The translations under genes were made by a program, and so were the position numbers. Shown here in pieces: positions 9,692-17,629 of a stretch of 23,405 nucleotides of DNA (within the stretch, counting starts at the first letter, position 1; each line of letters begins with the position of its first letter). Under the pieces are notes generated by a model that searched no databases, was not told the origin of the DNA, and saw only the letters and a program-made list of their open reading frames with translations. The DNA comes from Bordetella parapertussis (lineage in GTDB: Bacteria > Pseudomonadota > Gammaproteobacteria > Burkholderiales > Burkholderiaceae_C). The DNA is taken from contig CAMCTC010000076.1 of the NCBI GenBank assembly GCA_945878355.1, positions 1-23,405 on the forward strand, in the 5' to 3' direction.

Positions 9692-12091
9692 ATGGTCTCC
9701 CCTGATGAGCGTGAAGAACTTGCTGCGCTTCGCGCCGAGAACGCGCGCCTGATCGGGCTGTTGGTGGCGAATGGCATCTCTTGGCGTACGCAGGTGACGG
9801 CGCCGGCCGTAGCCGATGCGTACCTTGAACCATCGCGCTTGTCGACCGCCGAGAAGGTGGCGCTCTTCAGGCGTTTGTTCCGTGGCCGCACGGACGTCTA
9901 TCCGGTGCGTTGGGAGAGCAAGACCAGCGGCAAGTCGGGCTACGCGCCGGCCTGCGCAAACGAGTGGCGCGCCGGCGTCTGCGAGAAGCCCCGCATCAAG
10001 TGCGGTGATTGCGGCAATCGGTTGTTGATCCCTTTGATCGATGGGGTGATCTACAGGCACCTGGCGGGTGACCACACGGTGGGCGTCTACGCGTTGATGC
10101 CGGATGACACCTGTTATTTCCTGGCAGTCGATTTCGACGAGGCGGATTGGCGGGACGACGCACGGGCGTTCATGCAGTCCTGCCATGAACTGGGCGTGCC
10201 GGCCGCGCTGGAGGTGTCACGGTCCGGCAACGGCGCGCACATCTGGATCTTCTTCGCCGGCAGGGTCTCAGCACGGGATGCCCGGCGGCTGGGCACGGCC
10301 CTTATCAGTCACACCTGCGCCCGCACCCGGCAACTGAAACTGTCGTCCTACGACCGGCTGTTTCCCAACCAGGACACGATGCCCAAGGGCGGTTTTGGCA
10401 ACCTGATCGCTTTGCCCTTGCAGAAGCGGCCACGCGAGACCGGCGGCAGTGTCTTCGTCGATGACTCCCTGCATGCCTACGCCGACCAGTGGGCCTTCCT
10501 GGCGAGCATCCCGCCGATGGCGCCGCACGACATCGAGCCGACCATCCTGCGCGCGACTGGCGGCGTGCATCCGCTGGATGTCACCTTTGCCGAAGAGGAG
10601 GACCTCGCTGAGCCCTGGAAGCGCGCGCCTGCAGCCAACGGGAAGCTGGTCGGCACCATGCCTGCAGCGCTGACGGTGACGCTGTCGAACTTGGTCTATT
10701 TCGAAAAAGCCCAGTTGCCGCAGGCGCTCGCCAACCGGCTGGTCCGGCTGGCCGCCTTCCAGAACCCGGAGTTCTACAAGGCGCAAGCAATGCGCATGTC
10801 GGTCTGGGACAAGCCGAGGGTCATCGGCTGCGCCGAGAATTATCCGCAGCACATCGCCCTGCCGCGGGGCTGCCTGGAAGGCGCGCAAGTCCTGCTGCGT
10901 GACAACGGCATCCGCTGCGACCTCGGCGACGAGCGCTTTGCCGGCGAGGCACTCGATGTCAACTTCTCGGGAACGCTGCGGCACGACCAAGCTGCCGCGG
11001 TGGCCGCTATGCTGCTGCACGATGCCGGCGTGCTGTGTGCGCCGACGGCCTTCGGCAAGACCGTCGCGGCCGCGGCCTTGATCGCGCGCCGAGGGGTCAA
11101 CACCCTGGTGTTGGTGCACCGCACCGAACTGCTCAGGCAGTGGCAGGAGCGGCTGCAGGCCTTTCTGGATGTGGGCAAGAGCGTGGTCGGTACCATCGGC
11201 GGCGGCAAGGCGAAGCCCACCGGCAAGATCGACATCGCGGTGATGCAGTCGCTGTCGCGCCAGGGCAAGGTGGATGCGCTGGTCGAAAACTACGGCCAGG
11301 TGATCGTCGATGAGTGCCACCACGTCGGCGCCGTGTCTTTCGACGCCATCCTCAAGCGCGTGAAGGCGAAGTACGTGGTTGGCCTGACTGCCACGCCTAT
11401 TCGCCGTGACGGCCAGCAGCCTATCATCTTCATGCAGTGCGGCCAGATCCGCCACAAAGTGGTTAGTTCGGAGGGGGCTCCGCACGACCTCGAGGTGCTG
11501 CCGCGCATGTCGTACCGGCAGATAACCGTCGCGCCTGATGCGGGCATCCAGGTGGTTTTCCGCCATCTGGCCAACGATGTCGACCGCACAAGCGCTATCG
11601 CGGCGGAGGTGGTGGACGCCTTCGCGCGGGGCCGAAAGATACTGGTTCTTACCGAGCGCACCGAGCATCTGGAGGCCATGGTGGCTACATTGGTTGGGCG
11701 GATTCCGGCGCTGTTCGTGTTGCACGGGCGCATGTCCAAGAAACAGCGCGCTGCGCTGATCGCTCAACTGGCGGATTTGCCGCCCAACGCACCCAGGGTG
11801 TTGTTGGCCACGGGCAAACTTGTGGGCGAAGGATTCGACCATCCGCCGCTCGACACCCTGGTGCTGGCCATGCCGATCTCGTGGAAAGGGACGCTGCAGC
11901 AGTACGCCGGGCGGCTTCACCGTGAGCACGCCAGCAAGACTGACGTCCGGATCATCGATTTCGTCGATACAGGGCACCCTGCGCTGGTGCGCATGTGGGA
12001 GAAGCGCCAGCTTGGCTACCGGGCGATGGGCTACCGGGTGGCGATGACCGCGGTGGAATCGAACTGGGGCCAGTTGTCGCTGTCTGCCTGA
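9692..12091 (+). CDS. Archaeo-eukaryotic-type primase fused to SF2 DEAD/DEAH helicase (TOTE-like)
   Basis: This 799-residue protein joins a primase/polymerase domain to a superfamily 2 helicase, an architecture I recognise from the so-called TOTE conflict systems. In order: a short coiled coil (EREELAALRAENARLIGLL); a zinc-finger-like cluster C88-x8-C97-x6-C104-x2-C107; the AEP primase core with the metal-binding pair D147-F-D149 and a SGNGAHIWIFF motif containing H183; then the helicase with Walker A APTAFGKT near 449-456, D540-E-C-H, LTATPIRRDG, and motif VI QYAGRLHR near 735-742. The ATG at 9692 is preferred to the GTG at 9683; no clear ribosome site precedes either. It begins 59 bp after gyrB and converges on the large helicase fusion at 12465-16313. 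Defence against invading DNA is an inference; repair or priming on a mobile element is possible. Confidence 0.85.
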   Translation: MVSPDEREELAALRAENARLIGLLVANGISWRTQVTAPAVADAYLEPSRLSTAEKVALFRRLFRGRTDVYPVRWESKTSGKSGYAPACANEWRAGVCEKPRIKCGDCGNRLLIPLIDGVIYRHLAGDHTVGVYALMPDDTCYFLAVDFDEADWRDDARAFMQSCHELGVPAALEVSRSGNGAHIWIFFAGRVSARDARRLGTALISHTCARTRQLKLSSYDRLFPNQDTMPKGGFGNLIALPLQKRPRETGGSVFVDDSLHAYADQWAFLASIPPMAPHDIEPTILRATGGVHPLDVTFAEEEDLAEPWKRAPAANGKLVGTMPAALTVTLSNLVYFEKAQLPQALANRLVRLAAFQNPEFYKAQAMRMSVWDKPRVIGCAENYPQHIALPRGCLEGAQVLLRDNGIRCDLGDERFAGEALDVNFSGTLRHDQAAAVAAMLLHDAGVLCAPTAFGKTVAAAALIARRGVNTLVLVHRTELLRQWQERLQAFLDVGKSVVGTIGGGKAKPTGKIDIAVMQSLSRQGKVDALVENYGQVIVDECHHVGAVSFDAILKRVKAKYVVGLTATPIRRDGQQPIIFMQCGQIRHKVVSSEGAPHDLEVLPRMSYRQITVAPDAGIQVVFRHLANDVDRTSAIAAEVVDAFARGRKILVLTERTEHLEAMVATLVGRIPALFVLHGRMSKKQRAALIAQLADLPPNAPRVLLATGKLVGEGFDHPPLDTLVLAMPISWKGTLQQYAGRLHREHASKTDVRIIDFVDTGHPALVRMWEKRQLGYRAMGYRVAMTAVESNWGQLSLSA

Positions 12092-12464
12092 GGTGTCAAT
12101 CCGGCGGCGCGACAGCCAACCAAACTTGTGAAATCCTGTGGCTCGTCCAAGGGCTGCTCCGGCCAAGCGACCTTGTGTCACTTCAACTGCTGAATGTCCG
12201 CACTTGATCTATGCCCAGTTTTTCCGCGCTGCGCGATGTCGCGTCGGTTGGATCATGCGCCGATGCAGGCCAGGCGCACGAACTCGTGCACGCAGGCAAG
12301 ACTTCCCGTGGCGTGGCACTCTGCAAGTCCTTTCAGTGTCTGCGCGTCAGCGCAAATCAGGCGCCCATCCTGTTCTGAAGGCTGCGGTGAAGTTGTCGTT
12401 CGCAACAATGGCGCGACGACCCACCCGCGATTGACCTGACCGACAGCGCTGGCTTGGTGCGGCT
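12092..12464. other. Intergenic stretch between the two convergent helicase genes
   Basis: This 373-bp gap separates the two convergent genes. Short open frames exist on the plus strand (for example 12211-12378, 55 codons), but none has a ribosome site, codon pattern or protein motif that I can support. I found no strong bidirectional hairpin terminator. It may be decayed sequence. Confidence 0.5.
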
Positions 12465-15400
12465 CTAGACAGCGAAAGTCACGCTCATTGGGTTTGTGCC
12501 TGTGTGTGATTGGTACCTTGCTCTGCCTTGGTACACGAATGGCGCACCCTTGCCAGCCGCCAGTTTGGTGTCGCGGACGAACAGGTGTATGGCGATGCCC
12601 ATGGCTTCATGCCGAACGATCTCGTGCCCCCGCTTGCTTTCCGGTGTGGTCGCGTTTTGGCTCTGCCAGTGGAAAGTGTGCTCATCGATCCAGTGATCGT
12701 GGTATCGATGCTCCTGCGCCTTGCCCTGTTTGTTCAAGGTCACCAGCAAGACATGCACCTTCTTTTCGTTGAGCACCACGTGGCCAACGTTCCAACTGCC
12801 CGGGTTGAAAGACTCCCCGAATAGCGCTGGGATGTCTTCCCTCGCGAATGACTGGCCGACACTCAGGTCAAGCGGTTCGACGGTGGTCTTGAGGCGGGCC
12901 AAGGTCCGCATCTCATCGTTGGCTGGCAGGTCCGCGTAGTCGGGGTTGTTGGCCTTGAGGATGTACCTGCCGTCCCTACCCTTCGTGACGACGCGCAGCA
13001 GGTACTGGTTGTCGCCACCAGATTCGTCCTGGCGCTCGATGGCCATCACGGTGCCGGTGATCGAACCTGCCTTGCTGGGGCTGACGAGTTCGAGCAAGAG
13101 GTAGTCGCCATCCCGGATGGGGTGCTTCCCGCCGTCCATGGAATTTCCCGATGCTCGCGCAATGAAGTGCCGGGTTGGATCGAGTTGTCCGTAGCTGGCC
13201 GGCAGTGCGCGGTGCTGCTCGGCGTCGGTGCGTCCGGCCCTGAAGTGGCCGCAAGCGATCTTGAGGTTCGGAAAGTACGCGACTTCGCGCTCGGCCCTTG
13301 GCCTGGGTGTGAAGGGGATGACGTTCGAAGGGGCCGCGGTTGCCTGGCGGCGGACTTCGTAGGTCGCCAGGCAGTAATCGACCAATTCCTGAAGCATCGC
13401 TTGCAGGGATTCCTTGTCCTCTTCAGGCGGGGCCGTGGTGAAGTGGAAGCGGCCATCGTCGACGCGGAACAGCGCGGCAGCTTTATCGGCACGATTGCCA
13501 CCCACCCAGGCCTTGACCGGGTTGTCCAGCCAGTACCGCTGCCACCCTTCGGCGCGCCCATCGGGCAACTGGCTGATGTGCTCGGGCAGGTCACCGAGCA
13601 GGCTCTGCCTGCGGTGGATGACCTGCCAGGATCGTTCCGACAGATCGGCGACCGCGGGCGCCTTGGCGAGTCCATCCAGTTCGAACAGCGCCTCCAGGAG
13701 GATCATCTTGTAGCTCTTGGTCATTTGCGCGACCTCGACCTCCCTTAGAAGGCCAGCGGCGGCGCGCAAGTTGCGACCCTCGGCGTCGTCTAGGTCGGCC
13801 ATGGCGGCCACCAGCGCGAACCAACTGCCGTGTTGCTGGCGCATCGCCTGCACGCTCGCACCCGATCGATAGAACTCCGCCAGGGTGGGCCGGCGGCCAA
13901 GGCTGGAGCGCAGGGCCTCGTAGTCCTTCTGCGTGCCCGCGCTGTCCAGCGACTTCAGGAAGTCGATGATTTTCAAGTCGTAGTTGACATAGCACCCGTC
14001 CGGCAGGTCGAGCCGCCCCTGCTCGGCCCTCCGGGCGAAAGCAGCGAGGGCCTTGTAGGTGGCGCCCACACCAAATAGCGCCTGGGGCTTCTGCAAGAAG
14101 CTCTGGTGGTTGCCGATGAAGTCCAGCACCAGCAGGTGAGTCTTCTCATCGGTGCGACGCAGACCGCGGCCAAGTTGCTGCAGGAACAGGATCTTCGATT
14201 CGGTGGGCCGCAGCATCATCACCGTGTCGATGCTTGGCAGGTCGACACCTTCGTTGAACAGGTCGACGGAGAAGATGACGCTCAACCCTCCGTCGCGCAA
14301 GCGTTCCAGTGCCTCGCTACGGCCGAGTGCCGATCCCGAATACACCGCGGCCGAGGTGATGCCGGCCTTTTCGAACTGTGCTGCCATGTATTCGGCGTGG
14401 ATCACCGAAACGCAAAACGCCAGGGTCCGCTTCTGCGCCTTGGCGCGCCATTCCTTGACCGCGTGCCTTGCCCGCGCCAGTGTCGCCAGCTTGTTCGAGA
14501 GTTGCTCTGGGTCGAAGCGGCCGTTCCGCCAGGGCACCTCGTGGTAGTCGACCGACTCGTCGAGGATGCCGTGGTAGTGAAACGGCGCCAGCAACTTCGC
14601 CTGGATGCCTTCGAAGAGGTTGCGTGTGAAGACCAGGTTGTCGTCGCACAGGGACAGGATGTCTGACTGGTCCGTGCGGTCTGGCGTGGCGGTGAGCCCG
14701 AGCATGAACGCGGGTGCGAAATGTCCAAGTAGCCGTCGGTAGGTCGCGGCAGCCGCATGGTGAAACTCGTCGATCACGACATAGTCGAAATGCTGGGGCG
14801 CGAATCGCTCCAAGTGCTGCGCCCGGGCCAGAGTCTGCACGGAGGCGCAAAGCACGTCGACCTCGGCATCATGACTCTGCCCCATGTAGAGGCTGACGCG
14901 TGCCTTGGGCCGGATGCGGATGAAGGTCTGCGCCGCCTGACTCAGGATCTCCTCGCGATGGGCCACGAAGAGGATCCGACGGGCACCCATGCGCGTCGCA
15001 TCGAAGGCCGCGAGCCATGTCTTGCCCAGGCCGGTGGCGAGCACTACGAGCCCGCGACGGAATCCCGCCTCCCTGGTCTCGGCCAGCGCGTCGAGGGCTT
15101 CCACTTGAACGGACGTGGGTTCTGGCGGCGGTTCTTGCTCCTGACTGCCCGGCGCGATCGCACGCGGCGGTGGCACGCGTCGAAGTTCGTAGCTCTCGAT
15201 CCAGCGGTCGCTCAGCGGGACAGTGCGTGGGTGTGCGAAGAGTTCACCGAACCGCAACTGGGCTTCGAAGAAGCCGGAGTCACCAGGGTAGGCGACGCGG
15301 TAGTTCCACTCCAGGCCGTCCTGCAAGGCCTGTCGGCTGATGTTGCTGGAGCCGATGAAGGCCGTACCCTCGACCAGTTCATTCGCAGCCGATTTTGCGA

Positions 15401-16313
15401 AGACATAAGCCTTGAGGTGAAAGCTGGTGCCTTGCGTGGCGTAGACCCGGACTTCACCGCCTTGGTCCTGTAGCAACAGGAGCAGACGCAGCGCTTCAGG
15501 GTCTGTCACGTCCAGGTAGTCGCTGGTGAGCACGCGAACACGACGACGGGTACCGCCGGTATGGCTGAGCGGCAGCAGGGCAGCCAACAGATCGGGCATC
15601 AGCAGCCGTATGCCCGTGGTCTTGATGAACGCGACAGCGATGTCGATCTCGGTTGCCCGGGCCATCGCCTGCGAAAGGTGCGGCAGGAACGGATCGTCGC
15701 CGCCGGTGACCAGTTTGCGGGCGGGCGCCGGTGAGCGAACCACCAGGGCGTTGATCCACCGTTCGCAGCGATCAGGCCGTTGGTCTGCCGTGATCCAGGT
15801 CTCGATCGACGCGACCTCCGGCAGGCTGTCTAGCCATAGGCGCAGGGTGGCATCGTCGGTATCTGTGAAGTCTCGATCACCGCCGGTGCGCTCGCCGGTG
15901 CCCAGTTTGAAACTCATGTAGAGGCAACCACCCGCGCGCAAGGCCCGCCAAAGACCCCGGAGGGTCGACGCCATTTCGGCGGCGGTGACATGGAGCAGGC
16001 TGGCGCAACACCAAATGCCGTCATACGCATCGACTTCCGTGATCTCGGAGAAGGTGCGAGCCGCCACTTCAAAGCCGCAATGTGCGCTAGCCAGCCGTGC
16101 CAGGTCAGCGGACGCATCGAAGGCGCTGACGTCATGGCCTCTGTCAGCAAACGCCTTTGCATCGCGACCTGACCCGCAGCCGGCGTCCAGAACCTGGGCC
16201 CTGGTCGGAAGTTTGGACAAGAACGCCTCATACAGCGGCGACATATCGACGCTGACTGTCGCTTCGAAGAAGCTGGCGGCGTTCTGGCTGTAGTACTCGG
16301 CGTTCTTGTTCAT
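12465..16313 (-). CDS. Methyltransferase-PLD nuclease-SF2 helicase-S24-DUF3427 fusion protein
   Basis: This 1282-residue protein stacks several activities. Residues 1-210 are a class I SAM-dependent methyltransferase (motif I D43-AGCGSGRD). Residues about 215-400 are a phospholipase-D-type nuclease domain (H299-x-K301 in SFHLKAYVF, then GSSNIS). Residues about 405-800 are an SF2 helicase (Walker A ATGLGKT with K431, D515-EFHH, LTATPDRTD, LGRGLRR with R716). The region near 1055-1135 resembles an S24/LexA peptidase (SGNSM with S1058, then DGDYLLLE), and the end has the DUF3427-like WQSQNATTPESKRGHE. The start MNKNAEYYSQNAASFF at 16313 is the usual methyltransferase start; the frame is open 15 codons further upstream. 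PLD-helicase-DUF3427 proteins are known in defence-type settings. The substrate (DNA or RNA) and the role of the methyltransferase are unknown. A simple restriction-modification role is not shown. Confidence 0.85.
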   Translation of the reverse strand: MNKNAEYYSQNAASFFEATVSVDMSPLYEAFLSKLPTRAQVLDAGCGSGRDAKAFADRGHDVSAFDASADLARLASAHCGFEVAARTFSEITEVDAYDGIWCCASLLHVTAAEMASTLRGLWRALRAGGCLYMSFKLGTGERTGGDRDFTDTDDATLRLWLDSLPEVASIETWITADQRPDRCERWINALVVRSPAPARKLVTGGDDPFLPHLSQAMARATEIDIAVAFIKTTGIRLLMPDLLAALLPLSHTGGTRRRVRVLTSDYLDVTDPEALRLLLLLQDQGGEVRVYATQGTSFHLKAYVFAKSAANELVEGTAFIGSSNISRQALQDGLEWNYRVAYPGDSGFFEAQLRFGELFAHPRTVPLSDRWIESYELRRVPPPRAIAPGSQEQEPPPEPTSVQVEALDALAETREAGFRRGLVVLATGLGKTWLAAFDATRMGARRILFVAHREEILSQAAQTFIRIRPKARVSLYMGQSHDAEVDVLCASVQTLARAQHLERFAPQHFDYVVIDEFHHAAAATYRRLLGHFAPAFMLGLTATPDRTDQSDILSLCDDNLVFTRNLFEGIQAKLLAPFHYHGILDESVDYHEVPWRNGRFDPEQLSNKLATLARARHAVKEWRAKAQKRTLAFCVSVIHAEYMAAQFEKAGITSAAVYSGSALGRSEALERLRDGGLSVIFSVDLFNEGVDLPSIDTVMMLRPTESKILFLQQLGRGLRRTDEKTHLLVLDFIGNHQSFLQKPQALFGVGATYKALAAFARRAEQGRLDLPDGCYVNYDLKIIDFLKSLDSAGTQKDYEALRSSLGRRPTLAEFYRSGASVQAMRQQHGSWFALVAAMADLDDAEGRNLRAAAGLLREVEVAQMTKSYKMILLEALFELDGLAKAPAVADLSERSWQVIHRRQSLLGDLPEHISQLPDGRAEGWQRYWLDNPVKAWVGGNRADKAAALFRVDDGRFHFTTAPPEEDKESLQAMLQELVDYCLATYEVRRQATAAPSNVIPFTPRPRAEREVAYFPNLKIACGHFRAGRTDAEQHRALPASYGQLDPTRHFIARASGNSMDGGKHPIRDGDYLLLELVSPSKAGSITGTVMAIERQDESGGDNQYLLRVVTKGRDGRYILKANNPDYADLPANDEMRTLARLKTTVEPLDLSVGQSFAREDIPALFGESFNPGSWNVGHVVLNEKKVHVLLVTLNKQGKAQEHRYHDHWIDEHTFHWQSQNATTPESKRGHEIVRHEAMGIAIHLFVRDTKLAAGKGAPFVYQGRARYQSHTGTNPMSVTFAV

Positions 16314-16681
16314 CCCTGGCTTTCCCAAGTCCCGTCGAGATCGACGATGTCGACGCACCCCAGACTACCAGGTAGCGAGGCGGTCGTAGCGTCGCGTGCT
16401 CCGCCTAAGATCCTTGGGTTGGCCGGCAGCCCGTGTTGGCCACCGGCGGGCTGCCGCTGCAGTGCTTGCTCTATTCGCTCGCAGTGCTCGCCATGCGCCG
16501 GTGCCAGTGTGGGAAGCGGAGTCATCGGCTAGCACCCATCGCGTTCAAGAGTGATCTGCCCCTGTGGCTTGTCGCGCTCAGTGTGGACAGCCAAAGGCAA
16601 GCCGGGATCGTCGAGCAGGTCTAACTCGACGATCTGCGCTTAGCCGGTCGCTGCTATCGCCCCCATGCCTTGTGTCCGGCT
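16314..16681. other. Non-coding or decayed stretch upstream of the fusion gene
   Basis: These 368 bp lie between the start of the fusion gene and the 3' end of the ParE-like toxin gene, so they should hold the fusion gene's promoter, but I see no convincing -35/-10 pair. CGTCGA at 16333-16338 and TCGACG at 16350-16355 form a short inverted repeat about 20 bp before the gene and could be an operator. Small open frames here show no recognisable protein. Confidence 0.45.
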
Positions 16682-16996
16682 TCAGTGGTAATCCTCTTCG
16701 CGTTGATGGCGCAGCGCCAGCACGACGACGGCGCTTGGGCTCGCGATTTCGTAGAGCGCGACGTAGCCGCTGGCGCCAAACGGGATGATGAGTTCTCGCC
16801 TTGTCGGGCTGGCGCCGGCCTTTCGAAAGCTGTACGGGCTCACCGCCAATTGCATCAGCGCAGTCGAACGGACGGCCTCGATGGCTGCTTGGGCCACATC
16901 GAGGTCTTCCAGCGTCTCTGCCTTGTCGAGCAAGAAGTCAAACAGGCGCGCTAGGTCGTCGTCGGCTGCCGCACTAAAGCGAACGTCGAAGGTCAT
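16682..16996 (-). CDS. RelE/ParE-family toxin
   Basis: This 104-residue protein has the layout of RelE/ParE toxins: a start MTFDVRFSAAADDDLARLFDFL, a central helical part (ALMQLAVSPYSFRKAG), the strand TRRELIIPFGASGYVALYEI and a final strand with VVVLALRHQREEDYH. Family members either cleave mRNA at the ribosome or poison gyrase; which applies here cannot be told, though residence in a gyrB-bounded cassette makes the gyrase option worth noting. The ATG at 16996 overlaps the TGA of the upstream antitoxin gene in an ATGA, so the two are translationally coupled. Confidence 0.88.
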   Translation of the reverse strand: MTFDVRFSAAADDDLARLFDFLLDKAETLEDLDVAQAAIEAVRSTALMQLAVSPYSFRKAGASPTRRELIIPFGASGYVALYEIASPSAVVVLALRHQREEDYH

Positions 16997-17265
16997 CCGC
17001 CCAGTTGCTTGCGCTTGGCGTCCAGTTTCGCTTGCAGCCTGTCCAAGACCTCCTCGGCGGGGACGGACTCGCCTGTGGCCAGGTGGTGCTCCCAGGCGGC
17101 TTGGCCGCGCTCGTGGAAACGCGTTTGCACGCGTCGGAATGCCACGGCGCTGCGCACAGTGGCCTCGACGAATCCGGAGAGGGTTTCGCCCTCCAGCAGC
17201 ACTGCCTCGAGCTCGGCGCGCAACGCCGGCTCGACACGGACTTGGGGGATGACTGCGGACTTCAT
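16993..17265 (-). CDS. Antitoxin of the RelE/ParE pair (YlcI/YnfO-like)
   Basis: This 90-residue protein begins MKSAVIPQVRVEPALRAELE, a short strand followed by a helix as in ribbon-helix-helix DNA-binding antitoxins. It continues with GETLSGFVEATVRSAVAFRR, then a charged C-terminal half (AEEVLDRLQAKLDAKRKQLGG) suited to wrapping a toxin. It resembles proteins annotated YlcI/YnfO-family; that assignment is by memory of the pattern. GAGGTG lies just before the ATG, and a good promoter lies immediately upstream. Its stop overlaps the toxin start by 4 nt, the usual antitoxin-first order. Confidence 0.8.
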   Translation of the reverse strand: MKSAVIPQVRVEPALRAELEAVLLEGETLSGFVEATVRSAVAFRRVQTRFHERGQAAWEHHLATGESVPAEEVLDRLQAKLDAKRKQLGG

Positions 17266-17272
17266 GCACCTC

Positions 17273-17302
17273 AGTGTATTGCGTTTGCGTTACGCGCGTC
17301 AA
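17273..17302 (-). promoter_or_regulatory. Promoter of the antitoxin-toxin pair
   Basis: On the minus strand, TTGACG (17302-17297) and TACACT (17278-17273) are separated by 18 nt. The -10 ends 7 nt before the antitoxin ATG, so the transcript would have almost no leader, although GAGGTG sits between them. The spacer contains a repeated TTGCGT motif (plus strand) that may be the autoregulation site. Confidence 0.6.
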
Positions 17303-17386
17303 CATGGACGCTCTTCAGGTTGACAGGGGCACAACGCAAGTGGCGCGGAGCGGACTTTGTTCGTGAAGTTCGGCGAGGGTGAGGCC

Positions 17387-17422
17387 CGACGCGGCATGCC
17401 GGTGGGCTGGCATGCTGCGTCG
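17387..17422. repeat. 14-bp inverted repeat at the edge of the gyrB remnant
   Basis: CGACGCGGCATGCC (17387-17400) and GGCATGCTGCGTCG (17409-17422) pair over 14 positions with a single G-T mismatch around an 8-nt loop. The right arm overlaps the first bases of the gyrB-like remnant, so the palindrome marks the place where homology to gyrB starts. It could be a recombination site, a binding site or a terminator. No T run follows. The structure is seen directly. Confidence 0.6.
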
Positions 17423-17554
17423 CTTGCTGAAGATGCGTAACGACGACGTGATCGAGCCCGACCCCGTGCTCACGATGCTGATGGGCGACGTGGTCGAGCC
17501 GCGGCGCAACTTCATCGAGAGCAAGCGTTGAGGGCGGCGAATATCGACATTTGA
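17415..17554 (+). pseudogene. Duplicated 3' end of gyrB (diverged, frameshifted fragment)
   Basis: Read in frame, this fragment gives [18 protein letters not shown] and then [18 protein letters not shown], clearly homologous to the last 45 or so residues of the GyrB encoded at 7011-9632. It then has AAGCG where gyrB has AATGCG; this one-base deletion leads to a TGA at 17529-17531. Restoring the base gives the same ALRAANID ending and a stop at 17554. Upstream of the last 24 bp many bases differ from the local gyrB, mainly at third codon positions, so the fragment is more likely an old or foreign gyrB end than a recent local duplication. Confidence 0.85.
17525..17548 (+). repeat. 24-bp direct repeat, right copy (putative attachment core)
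   Basis: This copy is identical over 24 bp to 9603-9626 and in the same orientation, at the end of the gyrB remnant. The two copies bound about 7.9 kb carrying the primase-helicase gene, the fusion helicase gene and a toxin-antitoxin pair. After this copy the sequence again becomes A/T-richer, as it does after the native gyrB end. Confidence 0.75.
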
Positions 17555-17629
17555 TTCGATGGTGGAGTGGCAGTTTGTAAGAATTTGCGGTATCTTCCTA
17601 TTGGTTTTTGCTCTACAGGATCGGACACC

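Noticed and set aside
10268..12181. Minus-strand open frame of 637 codons opposite the primase-helicase gene
   Set aside because: Composition (His, Gln and Arg-rich low-complexity sequence) is that of an antisense shadow, while the plus strand has complete primase and helicase motifs.
12211..12378. Small open frame (55 codons) between the convergent helicase genes
   Set aside because: No ribosome site, no recognisable sequence and no neighbour that would suggest translation.
12465..16313. Interpretation of the fusion gene as a type I or III restriction enzyme
   Set aside because: No specificity subunit, no NPPY/DPPY amino-methylase motif and no PD-(D/E)xK nuclease motif seen; the nuclease-like part is of the PLD type.
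17318..17323. Perfect -35 hexamer TTGACA on the plus strand before the gyrB remnant
   Set aside because: No acceptable -10 lies 15-19 nt downstream; the spacing leads to GCGCGG.
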